Assembly (NCBI GenBank): GCA_028565635.1
Contig: JAOXYB010058058.1
Coordinates: 1 to 10,945 of the forward strand
From: Phoronis ovalis
Lineage: Eukaryota; Phoronida; Phoronidae
Direction: 5' to 3'
DNA: 10,945 nt
The position numbers were made by a program, and so were the translations under genes. Position 1 is the first letter of the stretch; every line of letters starts with the position of its first letter. Shown in pieces: positions 1-7,274 of the stretch. The notes beneath the pieces are model-generated. The model saw only the letters and a list, made by a program, of their open reading frames with translations. It was not told the DNA's origin and did not search any database.

Positions 1-28
1 GCCAGCAGATGCTTTCTAGCAGATATTA

Positions 29-176
29 AAAAAAAAATTGAAAAAAATTAAGTAAAAAGTAACACAAAAAAAAAAAAATTTATTTATTAAAAAAAAAAAA
101 AAAAAATTAATTATATATATGTATATATATATGTATATATATATATATGTATATATATATATGTATATATATATAC
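29..176. repeat. A-run and (TA)n/GT microsatellite
   Basis: Long A-runs separated by a few T-rich bases occupy about 29-110. They are followed by alternating TA dinucleotides interrupted at intervals by a single GT (about 112-176). This is simple-sequence DNA, length-polymorphic in most genomes; assembly length may be unreliable here. Confidence 0.9.
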
Positions 177-1314
177 ACAGCTCGAACCGGATCCAAAAAG
201 GTAGTCTGAACGGCCTATTAGTTGTGGTGATGCTTGGTAAAATATAAACTAATATTTGCAGGAAAATAAATAAAGCCTGTCTGAAGCTTATTGAATATTC
301 TATTAACCTGCATTGGTTTTAAAATTTACAAAGGTTCTTGAGTTTTTATATCTTATCAAAATCCTGTTGTACACAACATTGCTTTCAACTCTGTGCCATA
401 TATTTGTTCCTGGTGACATAGTTTAAACTGTATCAAATTTAAACTTTCTTCCTGATCAGATCACACATGAACCTTTGTAAGCTGCCCTGTATGCAGGCTT
501 TTAGCGAGCGACCCTCCATAATTTTCAATTGACGGTCAAAAATGTTTGCTGTACGGGGAGAAGGGGGCAGAAAAATATTACTAATGATAGATATATATTG
601 TTAGTATATTAGTTAGTATTATTGATGGCACAAATACAATTTCCTACATGTTACGCGTTTTGCTGCTTTGTAACTTGCAACGCCCTTTAAAATCCCAAAC
701 AAATACCTCAGATTTTTTTTAAAAGTTGCAACTACAATCTACCCGGCGTGCATAACTGTTATAGGAAGTTTAACAATTGTTTGCAGGTATATAAAAATGT
801 GGCATGGCAAAAATTAGAATTCCAGCATGCACTATAGAACCCCCAGTACCTAATTGAAATTTCAATTGTTTGTTTTTTTAAGTTTATTTATTACCAATGT
901 AAGTATTGCTGCTGTTTGCATGCGTGAATCGTTAAGATAACATACCACACCCCGAGCACATCAACGGAAATGTTTTATCGCACAAATGCATGACAGCCCT
1001 GGATGACGGACAGCTATAACCAAAATCCAAAACTGTACACTTCTAGTATTACGTATACTCTCAAATTCGAACAACTATTCTTAATTGTAAGGATCATTTC
1101 TCCTGAAAATTAAGTGCAATCGGAGCATTCAAATCCCGACGAACCTATTTGAGCATCACTTTTATGCGCACGCTCAGGCTGCATTCATTTTGGTTATGTC
1201 GTTTAAATGATTCACATGAAATGACATTGTATATTGTCTTACCTTTCCTAATTCACCAATAAAACGTGCGACTTCATTTTATCATAATTGCCCAGATTTA
1301 TATTTTTTACTCAC
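177..1314. other. Non-coding stretch, nothing recognised
   Basis: AT-rich DNA with stops in all frames and no open frame that reads like a protein. If the fibronectin-type exon at 1315-1372 belongs to a minus-strand gene, its following exon should lie in or beyond this stretch and begin at phase 0. I looked for such an exon and did not find one. An acceptor-like minus-strand site near 1105 (pyrimidine tract then CAG) leads into a stop in phase 0. AATAAATAAA on the plus strand near 265 has no gene to serve. Confidence 0.5.
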
Positions 1315-1372
1315 CGTCACGTCTGGTCCATCATCAGCTGGACTTACAGGTTTCCACGTTATTAGGGCGCCT
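1315..1372 (-). CDS. Single exon, fibronectin type III-like fragment
   Basis: A 58-nt minus-strand exon candidate. It is bounded by a pyrimidine-rich acceptor ending TTTTAG (exon starts at 1372) and a near-consensus donor, ACG|GTGAGT (exon ends at 1315). It enters with one base of a split codon and leaves at a codon boundary, giving 19 residues: GALITWKPVSPADDGPDVT. The TWKP core followed by a proline- and aspartate-rich turn (DDGP) matches the B-C strand region of FN3 domains, with W as the core tryptophan. FN3 domains occur in adhesion receptors and muscle proteins, and the fragment cannot say which. The neighbouring exons are not identified. A possible preceding exon ends at 1453 with donor GTAAGT and a compatible phase (two bases), but its peptide does not look like FN3. 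A stray exon or pseudogene remnant is also possible. Confidence 0.45.
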
Positions 1373-1972
1373 CTAAAATGTGAAGCACGCGATACTTGTA
1401 AAACCAGAAAAATGATACAAACAGATACAAAAACGCCTTCGATTCGACTTACATCCCCCATCCCAAGTTAGTTCGACAGTGAACGTCAAGGTGAGTGCAT
1501 CCGATCTCGGCGATATATGTCCGCCCGTTAGCCTAACACTAACCTAATCAGCATTCAATTCAGTCTATAAAGTTGACTGGAGTATAGATCGCTTTTATAC
1601 CCCGCGTGACTTATAAACCTTTTATTTTTTCGTCAACAGGGCATACCGGCCAATCCCATTTTATTCAACTGCTTTAAATATTCCTGCCGATTGAAGTGTG
1701 ATCGAGTGATCACTTTTTCTTCCAGCCTATTTTTTTTATCGTCGTAAATCTAAAATTTTAATTCATATTCAAGAAACGATTTGTATATCAACTGGGTACC
1801 AACCTGTCCAGGTTATCGGATGTGTTGGGCAGTTGATGTCGAACCCGATAGGCTCGATCTCTGCCCTTTAATCTAATTAGTAAACATCCGGGACATCTGG
1901 GCGCACAAAAAGCTGTAATTATTAAAACTTAATATTTGTTATAGATATTAGCATTGTTATTGTTACTGTGAA
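1373..1972. other. Non-coding, with strong splice-donor words on both strands
   Basis: No convincing gene. Two near-consensus donor words sit within 50 bp on opposite strands: GTAAGT read on the minus strand at 1447-1452, and CAAG|GTGAGT on the plus strand (GT at 1491). The minus one would have the phase needed to precede the FN3-like exon. The plus one would close a short open frame ending in TVNVK. Neither translated stretch is recognisable. Confidence 0.35.
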
Positions 1973-2038
1973 GTTCTAGATAAGTATAATAGTATATTTA
2001 TTTTTAAATAAATAAAATACTAAATATCTTACTAGAAC
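1973..2038. repeat. 66-bp fold-back inverted repeat (hairpin)
   Basis: The element starts GTTCTAG and ends CTAGAAC. Its two arms, roughly 1973-2003 and 2006-2038, are near-complementary along their whole length, with one-base gaps near the base and a short bulge near the top, and about two unpaired bases at the tip. The arms are almost purely A/T above the terminal GTTCTAG. It could be a tiny MITE-like fold-back element or simply an AT-rich cruciform. No clear target-site duplication is visible at the flanks (GTGAA before, AAAAG after). Confidence 0.7.
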
Positions 2039-2041
2039 AAA

Positions 2042-2057
2042 AGACTTTTAAAAGTCT
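2042..2057. repeat. Perfect 16-bp palindrome
   Basis: AGACTTTTAAAAGTCT reads identically on both strands and lies 3 bp to the right of the 66-bp hairpin. Together they form a palindrome-dense patch of about 85 bp. Confidence 0.8.
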
Positions 2058-2166
2058 ATAAATCCTTCTCTGCTTATTACTTTTATATCAAACTGACGAC
2101 TCCGAGTGATTTCACACAGGAATATATGTTAATGCCATATATTGTCAACATTTTATCGCTCTACCT

Positions 2167-2467
2167 TCACACTGAGTTGATAAGGGGGCTGATAAGCACT
2201 GTGAAGATCACGATAACAATAACAATACCGCACAACCATTTGTCTGCATAGAGGTCATGGACGTATATTACTTTTGCGAAACGGCCTTTTGAGAGGACTT
2301 TCTTGAGAAGTACTGTATATGAGTAGAAAAGGGCATACCAGAAAATATTTGCTTCGGAATCGGAGATTGTCACGTTTTTGTAAACGCTCCATACGGTCCA
2401 TACACTGGGCAATTACAATATAGGTCATGTTTACTGAGTGTGACCTCATCATTTTAGCAGTTGACAT
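2167..2467 (-). pseudogene. Unrecognised protein fragment in two overlapping frames
   Basis: Two minus-strand frames overlap. One opens with ATG at 2467 (MSTAKMMRSHSVN...) and stops at 2255. The adjacent frame is open from just below 2413 to a stop at 2167, has no ATG of its own, and is preceded directly by a stop. Its C-terminal part reads like a membrane protein: a basic, aromatic stretch (YSYTVLLKKVLSKGRFAKV), then HDLYADKW and a hydrophobic span of about 20 residues made largely of I, V, F and L, then a short polar end. The DNA is visibly less A/T-biased than its surroundings. It may be a single coding region broken by a frameshift around 2330-2345, an exon entered by splicing, or chance. 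I do not recognise the family. Confidence 0.25.
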
Positions 2468-2872
2468 GTGGAATCATAGTGTCACAGTATTAGTCATAAT
2501 AGCGCATTCGTTATTTATTAGATATTGTTCACTACTTTGCTTGAAAAGTAAACCCGAAATATGCATTTCCAAAAGAGATCTTCACCAGTCCTCATAAACT
2601 ATACCCAAAATATATCACAGGAGCAGATCCAGAAAAGATATACCCCTCAAATATACTAAAACTCGTCAGAAAAGGCACCCCGAGCCATGCAATAAGAAAC
2701 CCCCTCCGGGATTCAACCGAGAATGATAATATAATCTCAACTTTGATTCCAACAGGAATATTAAAACTTTCTACATAACAAAGATAGCTAGGTTATATAG
2801 TTTCTTTAGTATATTTATTTAAGAAGCAGCATTTCATCAAATATATTTCCTTCCATCCAAAAATATCCAATA
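2468..2872. other. Intergenic, nothing recognised
   Basis: No protein-like frame on either strand. A second minus-strand AATAAA lies at 2814-2819 and could serve the kinase gene as an alternative 3' end. Confidence 0.5.
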
Positions 2873-2878
2873 TTTATT
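2873..2878 (-). terminator. Poly(A) signal of the kinase-like gene
   Basis: AATAAA on the minus strand begins 8 bases after the kinase stop codon (2887-2889), implying a very short 3' UTR if used. A second copy at 2814-2819 would give a 3' UTR of about 90 bases and sits at a more usual distance from the stop. Confidence 0.5.
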
Positions 2879-2886
2879 GCACAATT

Positions 2887-3106
2887 TTAAGCGGCAGTTA
2901 TTTTAGCAGACTTGTTTCCAAAAATCACATTCGGTTGCCATGGAGCCCATGCTTGTACTTTGTCTCTTGTAAACTCGTCGGCAGCTAATGAATTCGGTAC
3001 GGCTTGAAAGACTCGTAAAGAATGTTGGGCTGCCAACAGACCTGCCTTAATGGACGTGTCTGCATCCTCGCCGAAAATGATGGAATAAATTGTCGCGGCT
3101 GTCATA
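2887..3106 (-). CDS. Kinase exon D, C-terminal end and stop
   Basis: 220 nt after acceptor TTTCAG. The first T completes TGT (Cys) directly after GAGD, then 72 codons and TAA. The start is MTAATIYSIIFGEDADTSIK and the body is helical, as expected for the end of a ribokinase fold. It finishes with a short basic tail (GNKSAKITAA). The open frame extends to an ATG at 3153, but those extra residues are intron read through and should not be annotated. Confidence 0.8.
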
Positions 3107-4676
3107 CTGAAATAGCAAATACAAAAATAAACAAACAAACAAGAATGCAGCATGCATGGTGATCCATTTCAAATGGACTGAACTAATGCTCTTCTTACGG
3201 ATCCTTCGGTTGTATTTCAACCGCCACCAGAAGTGAAATTTTTTTAGCTGTACAATATATTGGCTGTATGCTTAACAATGTAGTGGAGTACGTGCTTTAC
3301 GATAAACCTATTCGTTGAGCAAGTGTATTCGATTTTTTTTTTAATTCCAACGATGATTATTTACTATATGCCACGTTATCAAGTAACATTACCAATCTCC
3401 TGCACCAGAAACACTGACGATATTGTTTGGACGAAATTCTTCAGCACACGGTGGATAGTGTAGCAAACTTTGCGCAGGTTTCGTATCCTAAAATTCAAAT
3501 TGACAGTCATGTTTGAACTCAAGTAAGCAGCGACATGCGTCCAAAAACTACATACGATGTAAACTAACCATTTTATTAGGTATCAAATTGAATACTGAAA
3601 AGCACGTACGGTAACCACAATAACTGTATCAGCTGAAAGACTTATAAATGTAGTAAGTACAATCAAAAGAATTAATCATCACTTCCTATTGACGATAGTT
3701 TAGCGCGACTGTGCTTAATTAAAAGCATGACTGTTTATACTCATGCCCGGTACATGCGACAACTTTAGAAATACCAATCTGATGGTGATAATTACCAAAT
3801 TCATTTCTTCTTACTCTCGGAGCACTTGCAAACAAAATATAGCGGAAGCACGATTAATAGGACATAAAAATACAACATAGCGTATATAATACATAAAACT
3901 TCGTAATCTGTTTCTGACATGTGGTTTTAAAAATAAAATGTGTCTGCTTTTAACCGGTAATCTGTGCAAATGTACGGAGTGCGAAGATATTGATGCGTCA
4001 CGGAGAAGTACAGAAACCCATCGCTAAAAACCAAGCCAAAGCAACTCGCGTGCACTTGCGCTCACACGTTATCGATTTTAGGCTACCTTATATTGGTCTT
4101 TTAACTGAAAAAGGATGTTATTTCTGTTGCTGCCTCGACCGACTAATAAACCGTTCTCCCCCAGAGATGAAAATATCACGGGGAAAATATCCAACATCGG
4201 TAGCGTGAGGAGGCAGGTTTCTTCTATTTCAGTTTTATCACTAGTAGTCCTTAAATTAGTATCTGAAAAAAAACAAAGATTGAGAATTTCATTTCGTTGC
4301 CACTGCATTAACGTAAAAGATCAATAATTTGTAAACAAATTACGTAACAAATCGCAATTCCCACCTAAGTATAGTCCGTGACATGAATCGAACTTAGAAA
4401 AATAAATGTATTGTTGTTTTCCTTGCGAAAAATTGTATAACTACGTATACTAAAATGCAAATCCATGTAGTAAAGTCCTACGCATTTAATTTAATGATAA
4501 AATCAACCATCAAGTATAGCTATTACCTGCAGCTGGGGTATAACTGGAGACTTTCGTGAATGCATCATACATAACTCGCAGCTCGTTGAAGTTTGGAGAA
4601 ATGTATGTCAGCTTTTTCCATGCAGATGTCAGAAATGGTTTATGAGCTTTGTGTATATCAGTAGGGTCAAACCAGA
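2887..4676 (-). CDS. PfkB-family kinase, C-terminal part (pseudouridine kinase-like), four exons
   Basis: Joining minus-strand exons 4676-4527, 4262-4087, 3487-3393 and 3106-2887 gives 213 residues with matching phases at every junction. In order they show WFDPTD (residues 2-7), KKLTYISPNFNEL (20-32), SSLGENGLLVGRG in a beta-strand context (about 81-93), and SVSGAGDC, the PfkB signature with its catalytic Asp. A helical C-terminus with KAGLLAAQHSL follows. This order is that of the second half of PfkB/ribokinase folds, which phosphorylate a sugar hydroxyl with ATP. The mix of WxxPTD, ISPNxxEL and AAxxSL is what I associate with pseudouridine kinases, often fused to pseudouridine-5'-phosphate glycosidase in invertebrates and fungi. 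A full PfkB domain is about 300 residues, so roughly the first 100 are missing and should lie to the right of 4676. The exact substrate is inference. Confidence 0.75.
3393..3487 (-). CDS. Kinase exon C (GAGD catalytic motif)
   Basis: 95 nt: acceptor TTTTAG with the exon starting at 3487, 31 codons from DTKPAQ to SVSGAGD, then two bases TG before GTAATG. The SVSGAGD core matches PfkB signature 2. The last Asp is the expected catalytic base, and the glycines form the anion hole for the phosphate being transferred. Confidence 0.8.
4087..4262 (-). CDS. Kinase exon B (SSLGENGLLVGRG)
   Basis: 176 nt. The acceptor is excellent: a T-rich run and CAG, with the exon starting at 4262. AT plus the left-over G of exon A makes Asp, then 58 codons run to a codon boundary at 4087. 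The donor AAG|GTAGCC is weak at its +5 position, so this end is the least certain of the set; phase 0 on both sides supports it. A poorer acceptor about 40 bases further in (AAATAG) would also keep the frame. Confidence 0.7.
4527..4676 (-). CDS. Kinase exon A (WFDPTD...SPNFNEL)
   Basis: 150 nt entered after a strong acceptor (pyrimidine run ending TTTCAG, read on the minus strand) and left at GCAG|GTAATA. The first two bases complete a split codon, 49 codons follow, and one base (G) is left over. A codon beginning with G upstream would give Val before WFDPTD, the residue I would expect in this family. So the missing preceding exon should end with one base of a codon. Confidence 0.75.
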
Positions 4677-5223
4677 CTGAAATTAAAACAAAAGAATGAG
4701 GTGTTTTGTGCTGCTTTCAAGGTTTATATTCGTTGAGGCGCGCAACCGGTGCAATATACTTGTTTTACCAAACTGTAGGCGACAATGGTCATTACTATAA
4801 CTCAGTTCGATTCTTCTCTTCACAGACTACATTCTGAACACAGTAATTTAAAATCCATGCAGTACGAAAACGCCACAAAACATCCACATTATTCTCTGAC
4901 CATCTCTGTATTCATATGTCGGGATTCACACCCCAGTGGTACCTGCAGATCATATCCACATAATTATTAAGAACAAATCTACTATTTTCTATTGCAGGTG
5001 TTGGATCCCACATCACCAAGAAAAACATCTCTAGTTTACTTTTGTAATGGTCCCGGGAAAGTGTGCAACCGACAATTTTAAATTGGGGAAACCTGAATTT
5101 TTTAATGACAAGATTTTTGTCAAAAAATGTGTCCTGTACTAAAATCCCGCCCGTGTTGAATGACAGTGCGCCACCTATGTTTAATTCATTTGGCTACTAC
5201 TACTAGACTAGTAATAAGCATAT

Positions 5224-5249
5224 GACCTGGACGATTAAGAAACCAGGTC
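5224..5249. repeat. Small inverted repeat
   Basis: GACCTGG at 5224-5230 is mirrored by CCAGGTC at 5243-5249 across 12 bases. A third related word, GCGACCT, lies at 5291-5297 and mirrors AGGTCGC at 5245-5251. The patch is less A/T-rich than its surroundings. Confidence 0.5.
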
Positions 5250-5319
5250 GCGCTCCCCATGAGTATCATTACTATCATTTGCAGCGAAATGCGACCTAGT
5301 GGAATCGTGCTATCGTTTG

Positions 5320-5327
5320 TGACGTCA
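5320..5327. promoter_or_regulatory. Consensus CRE palindrome (TGACGTCA)
   Basis: The full 8-bp palindrome TGACGTCA, the classical CREB/ATF site, lies between the divergent kinase-like and claudin-like genes. No transcription start is visible near it, so function is inferred from the word alone. Confidence 0.4.
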
Positions 5328-5720
5328 CATTTTGCAATGAGAACATTAGTTTATGCAGCAAAGAGTTGAGGCATTACCGTTCTTACATGGTTGTAAAACT
5401 TTACTTGTAAAACAGGTACGATTGCGAAATTAATTGCAATCGTGTTCAGTTGGGGTAAATAAAATTAATTTTAAAAATAGACAATAATCATTATTTAGGA
5501 ACACGTTAAAACCAAACACTTTTACAACAATATTCCGTACGTTTATTTTTTACTAATTGGAAAATTTCAAGTTTGTATAGCAAGCAGGATGTTAGGACAA
5601 TATTGATATATTTATCTTAAAGGTATAAAACTAATGAATACATAACGTTCATAATTGTATTTTACGGGAACAGAAAGGAGGCAGAAAATCATACACATAT
5701 CCATTAAGGAAAGTAAAGAC

Positions 5721-5744
5721 TGTGTGTACACATACGTACACACA
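5721..5744. repeat. Hairpin with 9-bp stem
   Basis: TGTGTGTAC (5721-5729) and GTACACACA (5736-5744) are perfect reverse complements around a 6-base loop. The words are CA/TG-repeat-like, so the structure may come from a decayed microsatellite. Confidence 0.6.
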
Positions 5745-6378
5745 CCTTCATACGATTTGACGGTATATGACGAGATTCGTCTGTTTATGAATACGCTGTA
5801 GAATCCAGTCGAGGTGCATGTGTGTGCACCAAGCAATATATACAACAGAAGTGCCCTCAAGAGAAACGACTGCTACCCTGTTTGATCAACAGCTAAACAA
5901 CCAAACACCAGGTGGCTCACAGTCGCCTTGACTTCGGGCGGACATTCAATATCATGAGGTATTGAAAAAAAAATCGACAAAACATTTATCATTAGAAACT
6001 TCAAAGTAAAACCAATTTAAAATGGTTTTTGGTCAGTCCTTTTCACTTGCTGTTACAAAAATAAAGTCATATGGTATCTGACACATGCGACACAGAGTAG
6101 TAGAACTGGTCTTAAACTAGCCCAAGACGGACAAGCTAAAAGTTAACAATACTATTTAATTGTATTCATTTGTCAGGTACTTTTGCTTATTTGTTTGTAT
6201 ATTTATCGTTTAAAAAGGGCATATTATAATTCCTCCAGCCATGGATGTTAAATCAAAAAAGGAGTGAATTATATATATATTTTCATCAGAATTGAAATTT
6301 TATAATATTATGTAATAATGCAAAACTATTCAAGACTTACGCAAGTCCAAATGACCCATAGGAACGTCTAGGATGTGA

Positions 6379-6413
6379 GTTCATATCAGGGTCTATATAA
6401 CTGATATATGAAC
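6379..6413. repeat. Imperfect inverted repeat
   Basis: GTTCATATCAG (6379-6389) pairs with CTGATATATGAAC (6401-6413), with a 2-base insertion in the right arm and an 11-base loop. Confidence 0.5.
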
Positions 6414-6961
6414 ATATATGTTGGTGATCAAATATATTCCTTAGTAAACAATTTTTCAGACTAGATGGAACTGCTTAAAGGTTTATGTAACCATTCGTTT
6501 AACTTTGCATTAACATTATTTCCTTACATTATTTACAAACTGAGCATTGTGTTGGTCAGCACTGCAGCGTCATTCCAGGTGTATGTAGTAATGGCGCTAA
6601 AAATAGAGTGACTTTTGGTAAAGTCTATTTTTCTACCTGATGGGGAACGAAGATTATAAAACTTATATTCTGATTTTTAAGAAAAACATGACATTTTATG
6701 AAATAAGATAAACAAAACTAATTTTGAATTTTCGTAAGAAATGTGTTAAAGTTGCTATTCTAAGAAAGTTTCTCATTTTCAGGCTATACTTTGCTAAAAT
6801 TAGATTTTAAAAATAAAGCAGTGGCAAAAAAAAATTAAATTAAATTAATCTCTTTCATAGTATGAAATAGAAAATATTTTTGAAAATAATGATAAATAAA
6901 GTTACTGAAATATTGTTTTTAAACCACTACTGAGGGTAATTCGGTAAGTGGCAAACTAATA

Positions 6962-6995
6962 ATGACCTTTCATTGTAGTAACTTTGAAAGGTCAT
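6962..6995. promoter_or_regulatory. 11-bp inverted repeat with nuclear-receptor half-sites, upstream of exon 1a
   Basis: ATGACCTTTCA (6962-6972) and TGAAAGGTCAT (6985-6995) are perfect reverse complements separated by 12 bases. They contain TGACCT and AGGTCA, the canonical nuclear-receptor half-site in everted orientation. The element ends 26 bases before the exon 1a start codon, so it lies in the promoter or 5' UTR of isoform a. Neither isoform b nor c has it. Confidence 0.55.
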
Positions 6996-7021
6996 ACCTG
7001 TTTAAACCATTCTAATCAATC

Positions 7022-7274
7022 ATGGCTACCAAAGGTTTATTTCTTGGAGGTTGGATAGCAGCGATCCTAACATTACTATTAGAGGCAGTTGGAATGGGAA
7101 GTGGTTATTGGGTCCAAACAGACGAAACAGATAGCGGTTTCGTTAGAATAGGATTATGGGAGGCTTGTTTTAACGAGTATACGTATCCGTTAGACTTTTT
7201 AGGTATTCCTGTGGACGGCTGCCATTGGATATTCTCAAAAGAATATAATTCAATTCGATCCTGGATTACACCCA
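7022..7274 (+). CDS. Alternative first coding exon 1a
   Basis: ATG at 7022 is followed by 84 codons and one base before CCCA|GTAAGT; the split codon becomes Thr85. It encodes helix 1 (about 5-28) and loop 1 with W30, GLW 44-46, C49, C67 and R79. It lacks the FTTPYW and SWPRVH stretches shared by exons 1b and 1c and carries an acidic segment (QTDETDSGF) instead. From W30 to the end of the exon I count 8 acidic against 3 basic residues. The open frame continues to 7384, but that is intron. Confidence 0.8.

Larger units (their letters stand above)
4677..6961. other. 2.3-kb intergenic or intronic stretch without a confirmed gene
   Basis: This separates the kinase exons (minus) from the claudin-like gene (plus). 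I searched the minus strand for the missing kinase N-terminal half, such as a GGxGxN-type motif or a DGN strand ending one base into a codon, and found nothing convincing. What it does hold: an open but start-less minus frame (4912-5193), a consensus CRE (5320-5327), small inverted repeats (5224-5249, 5721-5744, 6379-6413), and an exon-like minus-strand patch ending in a GTAAGT donor (6341-6400). Either the kinase 5' exons lie beyond the window, making the claudin-like gene nested, or the copy is 5'-truncated. Confidence 0.5.

Noticed and set aside
184-197. GGTTCGAGC word on the minus strand, resembling a tRNA/SINE B box
   Set aside because: It fails at the end of the B-box consensus, and no A box or cloverleaf is present nearby.
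3990-4327. Two plus-strand open frames (3990-4208 and 4115-4327)
   Set aside because: They are antisense to kinase exon B, whose minus-strand frame has matching splice phases and family motifs.
4455-4462. Third ATGCAAAT octamer, in a kinase intron
   Set aside because: It lacks the surrounding 29-bp block seen upstream of exons 1b and 1c, so it is probably a chance occurrence.
4785-4970. 61-codon plus-strand open frame
   Set aside because: No motif, no splice support, and composition like chance reading.
5612-5860. 82-codon minus-strand open frame
   Set aside because: It overlaps a CA/TG-rich hairpin that produces the Cys/Thr/Val-rich reading; no family resemblance.
5873-5992. 39-codon minus-strand ORF (MINVLSIFFSIPHD...) in a less A/T-rich patch
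   Set aside because: It reads fairly like protein but has no recognised motif, no good acceptor, and a donor phase that does not fit the kinase; the plus strand of the same patch is about as open.
6535-6610. Hydrophobic plus-strand peptide (SIVLVSTAASFQVYV) and an acceptor-like minus-strand patch
   Set aside because: Short, open on both strands, and without a donor or acceptor pair that fits either neighbouring gene.
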